Source of the DNA: JBMNGH01 sp050949725
GTDB lineage: Bacteria; Bacillota; Thermosediminibacteria; Thermosediminibacterales; Tepidanaerobacteraceae
NCBI GenBank assembly: GCA_050949725.1
Contig: JBMNGH010000011.1
Location: 186,001-250,000, forward strand
DNA: 64,000 bases
Direction of reading: 5' to 3'
Below the pieces are notes generated by a model. That model was not told where the DNA came from. It searched no databases and was given only the letters and a program-made list of their open reading frames with translations. Position numbers and translations under genes: made by a program. Numbering within the stretch: the stretch's first letter is position 1; every line of letters starts with the position of its first letter. Positions 25,396-33,058 of this stretch are shown here, one piece after another.

Positions 25396-26736
25396 TTGGG
25401 TAACCTAAAAATCCCACCTTATAGCATAGAGGCAGAGCAGTCAGTATTAGGTTCTATGCTGTTGTCGAAAGAGGCCATTTTCGTGGCTGCAGAAAGGCTT
25501 AGAGCAGAAGATTTTTACAAGGAATCCCACAGAAAAATATTTGATTCGATATTGGAACTGAATGAAAATGGGGAGCCTGTTGATTTAATAACCTTGACAG
25601 AGCTTCTGAGGTCAAAGAGACAGATCGAACAGGTAGGTGGTGCGGTTTACCTGACCACCCTTACTGAAGCGGTACCAACCACGTCTAACATTTCATACTA
25701 CTGTGATATAGTACAGGAGAAATCTCTTTTGAGAAGGCTTATAGAGACATCATCCGATATACTATCGATGGCTTATGAGCCTAAAGAAGACGTAGAAAAT
25801 GTCCTTGATAAAGCTGAGCGCATGATTTTCGAGATAGTGCAGAAGAGGCGCGTAGAAAACTACTTCCATATAAAAGATATTTTGCTTTCAACTTTTGAGC
25901 GTATCGAAGAGTTATACAATTCTGAGGGTGGAATAACAGGTGTGCCTACTGGGTTTTACGACCTGGACGAAATGACTTCAGGTTTCCAGCCTTCCGACCT
26001 GATCTTGATTGCGGCTAGACCGAGCATGGGCAAGACATCATTTGCTTTAAATATTGCCCAAAATGCTGCCATCAGAAATAAGATACCTGTTGCGATCTTC
26101 AGTCTGGAAATGTCAAAGGAACAGCTTGTACAGCGCATGCTCTGCTCAGAATCCAATGTGGACAGCCATAGGCTGCGCACAGGCAGGCTACAGGACGACG
26201 ATTGGCCTCGACTGGCAAGGGCCATGGGCCCGCTTTCGGAGGCACCCATTTACATAGATGACACACCGGCAATTTCTAGTATAGAAATAAGGGCAAAGGC
26301 TCGAAGGCTCAAAGCTGAGAAGGGCCTTGGGCTTATCATAATAGATTATCTCCAGCTAATGTCAGGCAGGAGCAATGCCGAGAACCGACAGCAAGAGATA
26401 TCTGAAGTTTCCAGGTCCTTAAAGGCTCTTGCCAGGGAATTATCTGTGCCGGTCGTAGCCCTCTCCCAGCTCTCCAGGGCACCTGAGATGAGAGCTGATC
26501 ATAAGCCGGTGTTGAGCGATCTGAGGGAGTCCGGGAGTCAGGAGCAGGATTCGGACCTTGTTGCTTTTTTATACAGGGATGACTACTATAACCCTGACAG
26601 CGAAAAAAAGAATATTGCAGAGATAATAATTGCAAAGCAGAGGAACGGTCCTACGGGAACTGTCGAACTTGTCTGGCTTGCAAAATACACAAAGTTTGCC
26701 AATATTGAAAGGGTGCGCCAAACCGAGGCAGGTTGA
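25396..26736 (+). CDS. dnaB: Replicative DNA helicase DnaB (DnaC of Bacillus)
   Basis: Hexameric helicase that unwinds DNA at the fork. The 446-residue product has the N-terminal DnaB domain starting IPPYSIEAEQSVLGSMLL and the RecA-like C-terminal domain with Walker A ARPSMGKTSFALNIA near residue 209, IIDYLQLM and LSQLSRAPE. No intein is present. The TTG at 25396 is chosen because AGAAGGGTG lies before it; an open GTG at 25387 is inside that site. Confidence 0.96.
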   Translation: MGNLKIPPYSIEAEQSVLGSMLLSKEAIFVAAERLRAEDFYKESHRKIFDSILELNENGEPVDLITLTELLRSKRQIEQVGGAVYLTTLTEAVPTTSNISYYCDIVQEKSLLRRLIETSSDILSMAYEPKEDVENVLDKAERMIFEIVQKRRVENYFHIKDILLSTFERIEELYNSEGGITGVPTGFYDLDEMTSGFQPSDLILIAARPSMGKTSFALNIAQNAAIRNKIPVAIFSLEMSKEQLVQRMLCSESNVDSHRLRTGRLQDDDWPRLARAMGPLSEAPIYIDDTPAISSIEIRAKARRLKAEKGLGLIIIDYLQLMSGRSNAENRQQEISEVSRSLKALARELSVPVVALSQLSRAPEMRADHKPVLSDLRESGSQEQDSDLVAFLYRDDYYNPDSEKKNIAEIIIAKQRNGPTGTVELVWLAKYTKFANIERVRQTEAG

Positions 26737-26737
26737 T

Positions 26738-26769
26738 TGAAATTTCACGAATGAAAGTTTCATGTTTTT
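26738..26769 (+). terminator. Likely terminator after dnaB
   Basis: TGAAATTT (26738-26745) pairs with AAAGTTTCA (26754-26762) with one bulged base, followed by TGTTTTTAT. Moderate strength. Confidence 0.55.
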
Positions 26770-26841
26770 ATATGGTTTACCTTGCCCGTATTATTTTCTA
26801 AAGAAGTGCCCATTATATTTATGAAAGGAATGAATTTTAAT

Positions 26842-28230
26842 ATGCCCAAAAACTATGATGTTATAGTAATAGGGGCAGGGCCTGCCGGAATATTTACGGT
26901 TCTTGAGCTTCTAAAAAAAGCACCTGACCTTTCTGTACTAATACTCGAAAAGGGAAAAGATATTGATGAAAGGATTTGCCCGTCCAAAAGCCAACACACC
27001 AAATGCATCGACTGTAAAACCTGTTCAATTGTAAATGGATGGGGTGGGGCTGGTGCGTTTAGTGATGGAAAACTGACTCTGACAACGGATTTTGGGGGCT
27101 GGCTTGATGAATATATTACAAAGGAAGAGTTGTCTCGCCTGATTTTTTATATAGACAAAACCTTCATGGAATTTGGAGCCACCGAAACCGTTTTTGGTGC
27201 TGATACGAAAAAGGTTCAGGAATTACATCAAAAGGCGGCTGCGGCAGATTTAAGGTTGATACCTGCTGTCGTGAAGCATCTCGGGACGGAAAAGTGCTGG
27301 GAAATACTGAAGAAGATGCGCGTTTATCTTATCAAAAAAGCGGAAATACGGACTTGTACAAAGGTTGAAAAAATATTGACTGAAAACGGTGTTGTCAAAG
27401 GAGTTATATTAGAAGATGGGACGGTTTATTATGCAAAATATGTAACCGTAATGCCGGGGAGGGAAGGGTCAGAATGGTTTGCCCGTGAAGCGGCTTCATT
27501 ACATCTTGAAATGACGATTAACCCGGTAGACATCGGTGTGAGGGTAGAAGTCCCCGCTGTTATTACAGATGTGCTCACAGAGGCCGTTTACGAGTCTAAG
27601 CTCGTATACTACTCAAAATCGTTTGACGATAAAGTCAGGACATTTTGCATGAATCCATATGGAGAAGTAGTTGCCGAAAACAACGGAGGGCTGATTACTG
27701 TAAATGGCCACAGCTATTCAGACAGGAGGACTGAGAATACAAATTTTGCCCTTTTAGTAAGTAAAACATTTACACATCCCTTTAGGGAGCCGATTTCATA
27801 CGGAAAATATATTGCAACACTTGCAAATATGCTCGGAGGCGGTGTAATTGTGCAAAGGCTCGGGGATCTCATGGCCGGCAGGAGATCTACCCCCGAAAGA
27901 ATAAAGAGGAGTCTTGTTGAACCCACCTTGAGGGATGCTACGCCGGGGGATTTGAGCCTCGTATTACCATACCGTTATCTCATAAGCATTCTGGAGATGC
28001 TGCAGGCTATGGATAAAATTGCCCCAGGTATCTACTCAAAGCATACCCTTTTGTATGGGGCAGAGGTTAAATTTTATTCTGCAAGACCTAAGCTTACATC
28101 ATGCCTGGAGACACAGATAAGCAATCTGTTTGCGGCAGGGGACGGCGCAGGTGTGAGCAGAGGTCTTGTCCAGGCTTCGGCATCCGGCGTACTGGTTGCA
28201 AGGGAGATACTAAAAAGGACACGTCAGTGA
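26842..28230 (+). CDS. FAD-dependent dehydrogenase family protein (COG2509-type)
   Basis: Predicted NAD(P)/FAD oxidoreductase; the substrate is unknown. The 462-residue product has the N-terminal dinucleotide fold VIVIGAGPAGIFTVLELL, a cysteine-rich insert TKCIDCKTCSIVNGWGGAGAF (cut here across residues 51-71) with the NGWGGAGAFSDGKL motif of the family, and a C-terminal AAGDGAGVSRGLVQA that completes the FAD site. The ATG at 26842 fits AAAGGAATGA at 26824-26833; the frame is open from 26782. It stands alone between two terminators. Confidence 0.85.
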   Translation: MPKNYDVIVIGAGPAGIFTVLELLKKAPDLSVLILEKGKDIDERICPSKSQHTKCIDCKTCSIVNGWGGAGAFSDGKLTLTTDFGGWLDEYITKEELSRLIFYIDKTFMEFGATETVFGADTKKVQELHQKAAAADLRLIPAVVKHLGTEKCWEILKKMRVYLIKKAEIRTCTKVEKILTENGVVKGVILEDGTVYYAKYVTVMPGREGSEWFAREAASLHLEMTINPVDIGVRVEVPAVITDVLTEAVYESKLVYYSKSFDDKVRTFCMNPYGEVVAENNGGLITVNGHSYSDRRTENTNFALLVSKTFTHPFREPISYGKYIATLANMLGGGVIVQRLGDLMAGRRSTPERIKRSLVEPTLRDATPGDLSLVLPYRYLISILEMLQAMDKIAPGIYSKHTLLYGAEVKFYSARPKLTSCLETQISNLFAAGDGAGVSRGLVQASASGVLVAREILKRTRQ

Positions 28231-28250
28231 CAAAAATCAGCATGTAGCAT

Positions 28251-28286
28251 GTATCAAGGGTAAAAACACCCTTGATACTGTTTTGT
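28251..28286 (+). terminator. Terminator after the FAD protein gene
   Basis: GTATCAAGGGT and ACCCTTGATAC form a perfect 11-pair stem around AAAAAC, followed by TGTTTTGT. Confidence 0.8.
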
Positions 28287-28394
28287 CTGCCCCGTCTTTA
28301 AGTAATTGAGGAATCATAAATAACATCAGGTTTATCTAAAAAATATTGCATTTGATATTGCAATTTGGGCAGCAAAACATGGTAAAATCAGGTG

Positions 28395-28423
28395 TTGACA
28401 CAGCTTAGTTTTTATAGTAACAT
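28395..28423 (+). promoter_or_regulatory. SigA-type promoter of the tRNA-Lys/tRNA-Glu pair
   Basis: TTGACA at 28395-28400 and TAACAT at 28418-28423 with a 17-base spacer, 19 bases before tRNA-Lys. Confidence 0.65.
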
Positions 28424-28441
28424 AATATTTGCTTTTGTCTT

Positions 28442-28517
28442 GGGCCATTAGCTCAGTCGGTAGAGCACCTGACTTTTAATCAGGGAGTCCCGCGTTCGAG
28501 TCGCGGATGGCTCACCA
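28442..28517 (+). tRNA. tRNA-Lys (anticodon TTT)
   Basis: Full cloverleaf of 76 bases with encoded CCA. The acceptor stem GGGCCAT pairs with ATGGCTC (one G-T); anticodon stem CCTGA/TCAGG holds the loop CTTTTAA; the T arm carries GTTCGAG. Confidence 0.97.
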
Positions 28518-28523
28518 TTTTGT

Positions 28524-28598
28524 GGCCCCGTGGTCAAGCGGTTAAGACACCGCCCTTTCACGGCGGTAACAGGGGTTCGAGTCCCCTCGGGGTCACCA
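28524..28598 (+). tRNA. tRNA-Glu (anticodon TTC)
   Basis: 75 bases with encoded CCA. Acceptor GGCCCCG pairs with CGGGGTC; anticodon stem CCGCC/GGCGG with loop CTTTCAC; T loop GTTCGAG. Six bases after tRNA-Lys, so one transcript. Confidence 0.97.
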
Positions 28599-28650
28599 TA
28601 ACGCTGATATGATGCCAGGATAATTATAGACATTATATTGGTTTATTGCG

Positions 28651-28712
28651 GAACAACAAGGTCCCCGGGCCCCGACAGCAATCTTTGATTGCGTGTAGGG
28701 GTTCTTATTTTT
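28651..28712 (+). repeat. Dispersed structured element, copy A
   Basis: Begins GAACAAC, carries the hairpin GCAATC-TTT-GATTGC at 28678-28692, and ends GGGGTTCTTATTTT. An outer stem GGGCCCC (28667-28673) with GGGGTTC (28698-28704) encloses the hairpin. Related copies lie at 45770 and 57709. Located 52 bases after tRNA-Glu, where it might also end that transcript. Confidence 0.75.
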
Positions 28713-28842
28713 TATTATTGAAAGGTAGAAAAAATTTAAATAAAAAGCTACTATCATCTGTTTTTGTAATCTAAAATGCGAGGCTGAAAGCCTTGCGATA
28801 GTGCAAAGTTATTTGATAAAATTCAGGAAATAGCTTGGATTG

Positions 28843-28871
28843 TTGACAAAACAAAAACTAAACTTTATAAT
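28843..28871 (+). promoter_or_regulatory. SigA-type promoter of tRNA-Gly
   Basis: TTGACA at 28843-28848 and TATAAT at 28866-28871, both perfect, spacer 17; 29 bases before the tRNA. Confidence 0.88.
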
Positions 28872-28900
28872 AATGATGCGGGATAATTTATTATTGTGAT

Positions 28901-28975
28901 GCGGAAGTAGCTCAGGGGTAGAGCATCGGCTTCCCAAGCCGAGGGTCGCGGGTTCGAATCCCGTTTTCCGCTCCA
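28901..28975 (+). tRNA. tRNA-Gly (anticodon CCC)
   Basis: 75 bases with encoded CCA. Acceptor GCGGAAG pairs with TTTCCGC; anticodon stem TCGGC/GCCGA with loop TTCCCAA; T loop GTTCGAA. It reads GGG codons. Confidence 0.96.
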
Positions 28976-28986
28976 AGCGCATAGAT

Positions 28987-29025
28987 ACAGGGTTCGAGTT
29001 TTCAACACTTCGAAACCTGTTTTTT
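28987..29025 (+). terminator. Terminator after tRNA-Gly
   Basis: ACAGGGTTCGA pairs with TCGAAACCTGT's complementary arm (29010-29020) with one mismatch, followed by TTTTT. Confidence 0.7.
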
Positions 29026-29059
29026 CGTATGTAAGCCTACAGCACGGCTCAACACTATA

Positions 29060-29396
29060 TTACTGTTGTACAATGCTTTCGTCTTTCATGGCTTCGTAAA
29101 CACCTTTTGTGCTGTCACTTTTTTTAGTTCCGGGTACGGCAATTTCCTAACCTTTCCATTGTTTTGCCTGTAGAAATCTCTGTGGCAACAATATCTTTAA
29201 TAAAATAAGTGCTAGCCTTGTGCCCGGCCAGCGCTCCCGAAGAAGCACCTGCTTTTAAGATAATGACACGATCTTTTGTAACTGCCAAACCTTCTCCCGA
29301 AACTCCTTCCATGCAAACGAGAAGCTCATCGTCTTCCAAGAGTGCGGCATCTAAAGCCTTTTTCAGACCACCTCTTATTTGTGATAGAAGCTTCAA
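29060..29396 (-). pseudogene. Frameshifted gene for a PH-like domain protein
   Basis: The upstream part (29396 to about 29145) encodes KKALDAALLEDDELLVCMEG, then VTKDRVIILKAGASSGALAG and STYFIKDIVATEIS, which looks like the first half of a bacterial PH-like domain, ending early in an off-frame tail CRTRN. Shifting by one base near 29150 restores a sensible end, EIAVPGTKKSDSTKGVYEAM followed by KDESIVQQ and a TAA at 29062-29060. The total of 337 bases is 112 codons plus one base, so a single inserted base explains it. The start is probably TTG 29396 with AAGGGCG upstream. Family assignment is by resemblance only. Confidence 0.5.
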
Positions 29397-29606
29397 ACAG
29401 AAATCGCCCTTGTTTTATTTTGGAAATATGTACAAGCTTGAGAGGGTTAAGTAAAAAATTCTGGAATATAAATATAAATATATATTGCTAGGTAACAAAA
29501 AGACCGGTCAATATCATTTCTTTTTCTTTGTGTGCTAGGAATCAACATTAATATATATTGTTAAGCAGCAAATAGATTTTTAAAACAATTATACGAGGTG
29601 GAAATT

Positions 29607-30314
29607 ATGAAAATCCTGTTAGACCCGGGACATGGAGGGAAAGACAGTGGTGCCTCTGCAAACGGATTGCGGGAAAAGGACATTACTCTTCAGCTTGCCA
29701 AGAAGATAAACGATGAACTGGATGAATTTGGGATAGAAGTGGCATTGACCAGAGAAGACGATGTGTACATGGAACTCGCTCAAAGGATAAGACCGTGTGA
29801 TATAAGTGTGAGCATTCATGTGAATGCAGGGGGAGGACAGGGGCTTGAAACTTGGATATCCATATTTAATAAATCCGTTGAATCGCGGAAATTAGGGAAA
29901 AGTATACATAAAAACATATTAAAACTTGTGCCCTTTAAAGACAGGGGCCTAAAATCAAAAAAGAATTCTGCAGGCAATGCAGACTACCTTTTCATGATAA
30001 GGAAGCCTGTCGGGGTACCGGTTTTAGTTGAATGTGGTTTCATAGACAATACTGAAGATGTAAAAATAATAAGGAACTCTATTGACGATATAGCTCTTGG
30101 CATAGCGAATGGCATAATTGAGTATCTTAGGATTGAGGAAGATTGGGTTTTTAAAGATGTTCCCAAAAGCCATTGGGCTTACGGAAGTATTGAAAGGTTG
30201 GCCAATCTGGGTATACTTAAGGGAGACAAAGGATTATTCAGACCTAATGAGCCGATGAAGCGGGCTGAAGCGGCGGTGATGATAGACCGTGTTTTAAAAC
30301 TATTGGGCAAATAG
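29607..30314 (+). CDS. N-acetylmuramoyl-L-alanine amidase with an SLH repeat
   Basis: Cuts the amide bond between muramic acid and the stem peptide. The 235-residue product has an amidase_3 domain beginning KILLDPGHGGKDSGA (first zinc His), TREDD, the second His in SIHVNAGGG and the catalytic Glu in VECGFIDN. After it comes one surface-layer homology repeat (FKDVPKSHWAYGSIERLANL, about 179-198, then GLFRPNEPMKRAEAAVMI), which would tether it to wall polymers. No signal peptide is visible, which is odd for a wall enzyme; it may act in the mother cell or spore, or be exported another way. ACGAGGTGGAA supports ATG 29607. Confidence 0.9.
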   Translation: MKILLDPGHGGKDSGASANGLREKDITLQLAKKINDELDEFGIEVALTREDDVYMELAQRIRPCDISVSIHVNAGGGQGLETWISIFNKSVESRKLGKSIHKNILKLVPFKDRGLKSKKNSAGNADYLFMIRKPVGVPVLVECGFIDNTEDVKIIRNSIDDIALGIANGIIEYLRIEEDWVFKDVPKSHWAYGSIERLANLGILKGDKGLFRPNEPMKRAEAAVMIDRVLKLLGK

Positions 30315-30484
30315 GGATCCAATAGGCTCATTAATACATTTGAGTTTCAATAAACCGAAGCCGATTGTTTTATGCGGGCCATTAATGTTTTAGATTTCTA
30401 TATGAAAAGTATCAAAAAATTTCATAAAACGTATCATTAGCAAAAGTGCATTATGGCCGAATCCAGGGGAAAGGTTGATTGTTT

Positions 30485-31972
30485 TTGAATAAAAAGAGAC
30501 TAGCCCTAGTTGTTATTCTTATAATCTGTCTTATCTGTTTACATTTTTATTATCAAAGCACTTTGGAGTCTCCTGACGGCAATCTGAATAAGGAAATTGC
30601 CAATATTTCCAGGTATGAAATTGATGTCGTGTTTAATCCTAAAGACACAATGCTATCCGCCCACCAGAAAATCACAATAAAAAACCGTTGGGCCAGTGAG
30701 CTTGATGAAATTTTTCTTCACATATATCCAAATGCTTATATGACAAAGGAAACGGCACCGTTTACCAAGGACGCGATGCAAGAAGCCTATCCGAATGGCT
30801 TTTCATCAGGTAGAATTGACATAAAAAATGTATTTTCCGATGATATGAATTTAGATTTTCATATTATAGGCACTTTGCTGAAAGTAAACCTTTCAGAGCC
30901 TTTACTGTCAGGCCATACAGTTACGATTCAAATACAATTTGACGACATAATACCTAATTGCCTCGGCAGATATGGATATGGAGAGACAACTTTTAATTTG
31001 GGCAATTGGTATCCTATTTTGTGTGTTTATGATCAAAATGGATGGAATACAGATCCGTACCACGCAATCGGTGACCCATTTTACAGCGATGTGGCGGAGT
31101 ATGAAGTAAATATCAGTGCACCTAAACAGTATACCATAGCTGCAAGCGGGAGTTTAGAAGAAAAAATCATAAAGGAAGAGCGCATGTTGTGGAGGTTTAA
31201 ATCTGGCCCCATCAGAGATTTTGCATGGGTTGCCAGTGAACACTTTGAAACAAGCCGAGAGACAGTAGGAAAAACACGTGTCACGTCTTTTTACCACAGA
31301 AGTGACCGGGAGGGAGGCAAACAGTCACTCGAGTATGCTACTAAGGCAGTCAGTTTTTTTAATGAACATTACGGAGAATACCCTTATGGGGATTTTGCAG
31401 TTGTATCCAGCGATTTTTTAATGGGAGGAATGGAATATGCAAATCTCGTAATGATAGGCATACAGCTTTACGATTATCCGGAGCTGCTCGAGTACGTTGT
31501 TGTCCACGAGACTGCTCATCAATGGTGGTACGGTCTCGTAGGCAACAACCAGATAAAGGAGGCGTGGCTCGACGAAGCGTTGACAGAGTATTCCACGGTC
31601 CTTTATTATGAAAACATTTACGGTAAAAAAACCGGTGAAATGGTGTATAATGATTTTATCGTGAGTAATTATCAATTTTATGAAATAAGCAATACCCCAG
31701 GCCACATCTTGCGCCCTCTCTCGGAATTTAAGAGTTGGGAAGAATATGATGCAATTATTTATTCAAAGGGAGCAATTATGTTGAAAGAACTTGAAGCACG
31801 TATGGGAAAACAAAAGCTGGCAGAGGCGCTTAGGATATACTTGCGTGAAAACATTTATGAGAACGCGTCGACGGAGGATTTTATAAGAGCCGTCAACAAG
31901 GCCACCGGTACAGATTGGAGCGAATTTATATACGATTGCTTGACCGAGAAGGCAAGTCCGAGTGCAGCTTGA
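30485..31972 (+). CDS. Membrane-anchored M1-type metallopeptidase
   Basis: Predicted zinc aminopeptidase of the gluzincin clan with its active site outside the cell. The 495-residue product has an N-terminal span or uncleaved signal (about 5-22), a beta-rich N-terminal domain, then VVHETAHQWWYG (HExxH) and EAWLDEALTEYSTV supplying the third zinc ligand, the M1 pattern. A substrate-binding GxMEN motif appears as GGMEYAN. The TTG at 30485 fits AAAGGTTGA; TTG 30479 is two codons earlier. No operon partners. Confidence 0.88.
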   Translation: MNKKRLALVVILIICLICLHFYYQSTLESPDGNLNKEIANISRYEIDVVFNPKDTMLSAHQKITIKNRWASELDEIFLHIYPNAYMTKETAPFTKDAMQEAYPNGFSSGRIDIKNVFSDDMNLDFHIIGTLLKVNLSEPLLSGHTVTIQIQFDDIIPNCLGRYGYGETTFNLGNWYPILCVYDQNGWNTDPYHAIGDPFYSDVAEYEVNISAPKQYTIAASGSLEEKIIKEERMLWRFKSGPIRDFAWVASEHFETSRETVGKTRVTSFYHRSDREGGKQSLEYATKAVSFFNEHYGEYPYGDFAVVSSDFLMGGMEYANLVMIGIQLYDYPELLEYVVVHETAHQWWYGLVGNNQIKEAWLDEALTEYSTVLYYENIYGKKTGEMVYNDFIVSNYQFYEISNTPGHILRPLSEFKSWEEYDAIIYSKGAIMLKELEARMGKQKLAEALRIYLRENIYENASTEDFIRAVNKATGTDWSEFIYDCLTEKASPSAA

Positions 31973-32033
31973 TTTAAAATTTTAAAACACATACTAGGCA
32001 CCATTTTTTCATCATTTGAAAGGGGCTGTTTAA

Positions 32034-32927
32034 TTGGATTCATACAAACGAGGAATATTCCTTGCCGCTACAGGCACCTTGTTTTTTGGCACGAGCCCGA
32101 TATTGACACGGCTTGCAGAAGGTATACCTTCCGGAGAAATTGCCTTCTTTAGAATGATTTTGGGTTCGCTGTTTGTGTTTATCGCAGCGCGTTTTACTGG
32201 TGTTCAGCTTTTGCTTGATAAAAAGGATGTCCCAAAATTTTTGGTTTATGGCCTTATAACTTCACTCCATATTTTATTCTATGTGGGTGCCGTCGTATAC
32301 ACGACAATCGCCCATTCCCTCAGCCTTATTTATACGGCTCCCATATTTATCACGATAATAGCTGCCGTATTGCTAAAGGAGAAAATACCAAGTTATAAGT
32401 ACATTGGTATAATTATTGTAATATTGGGAATTATTATCTTAGCCGGTTTTGAACCGGTGATGACAGAAAAAATGATTATAGGTGACTTGATGGCGGTCAT
32501 ATCTGCCATCTGTCTTGCCCTGTATTCCATATCAGGACGAAGGGAAAGGAGCAGTTATCCGCTGTTAAAATACGTTTTCTGGGTGTATTTTATTTCTTCA
32601 CTATTTTTATTGCCTTGGTCTTTGCCCGGATTTGTGATACCATATACAGCGAAACAGTGGATTTCCCTACTGCTTTTGGGATTAATGCCAACAGCTTTGG
32701 GACATACCCTTTACAATGCCGGAATACGCTACATCCATCCAACATACGCCAATTTGATCTCTACACAGGAGGTTACCGGCGGGGTGATATTAGGCTGTTT
32801 CATATTAAAGGAAATCCCTGATAAAAATTCAATTTTAGGTATTCTGATCATGTTTTTAGGGCTTTATTTTGTACTTCAAGAAAAATCCAGCAGAAATAAA
32901 ATCTTGAATAGGAAGGAAAATCTGTAA
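32034..32927 (+). CDS. EamA/DMT-family transporter
   Basis: Ten-span drug/metabolite transporter type permease. The 297-residue product shows two EamA halves, the first from GIFLAATGTLFFGTSPILTR and the second from LMAVISAICLALYSISG, with GHTLYNAGIRYIHPT near the last third. The start is TTG with AAAGGGGCTG upstream. The substrate cannot be told; export of amino acids or metabolites is usual for the family. Confidence 0.86.
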   Translation: MDSYKRGIFLAATGTLFFGTSPILTRLAEGIPSGEIAFFRMILGSLFVFIAARFTGVQLLLDKKDVPKFLVYGLITSLHILFYVGAVVYTTIAHSLSLIYTAPIFITIIAAVLLKEKIPSYKYIGIIIVILGIIILAGFEPVMTEKMIIGDLMAVISAICLALYSISGRRERSSYPLLKYVFWVYFISSLFLLPWSLPGFVIPYTAKQWISLLLLGLMPTALGHTLYNAGIRYIHPTYANLISTQEVTGGVILGCFILKEIPDKNSILGILIMFLGLYFVLQEKSSRNKILNRKENL

Positions 32928-32946
32928 CAGTGACGAATATAATAAT

Positions 32947-32975
32947 ATTACAAGCATATTACAAACATGTTACAA
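32947..32975 (-). promoter_or_regulatory. WalR-type operator: three TGTAAY repeats, period 11
   Basis: Read on the minus strand: TGTAAC, five bases, TGTAAT, five bases, TGTAAT (forward-strand ATTACA/GTTACA at 32947, 32958 and 32969). It fits the WalR consensus TGTWAH-N5-TGTWAH with a third copy in the same phase. It lies 84 bases before a LysM-G5-M23 wall hydrolase gene, the classic kind of WalR target. Confidence 0.75.
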
Positions 32976-33058
32976 TAACATAACATAGTAAATGTCACAG
33001 CTTTTAACATAAATAATAATTATTACTACCAGAGAGGAATCAAGGAAGGAGTGGGGGG

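Noticed and set aside
28448..28633. A 61-residue minus-strand ORF over the tRNA pair
   Set aside because: It is the antisense of tRNA-Lys and tRNA-Glu; such GTRTPV/ATRTRD peptides are a known false gene call.
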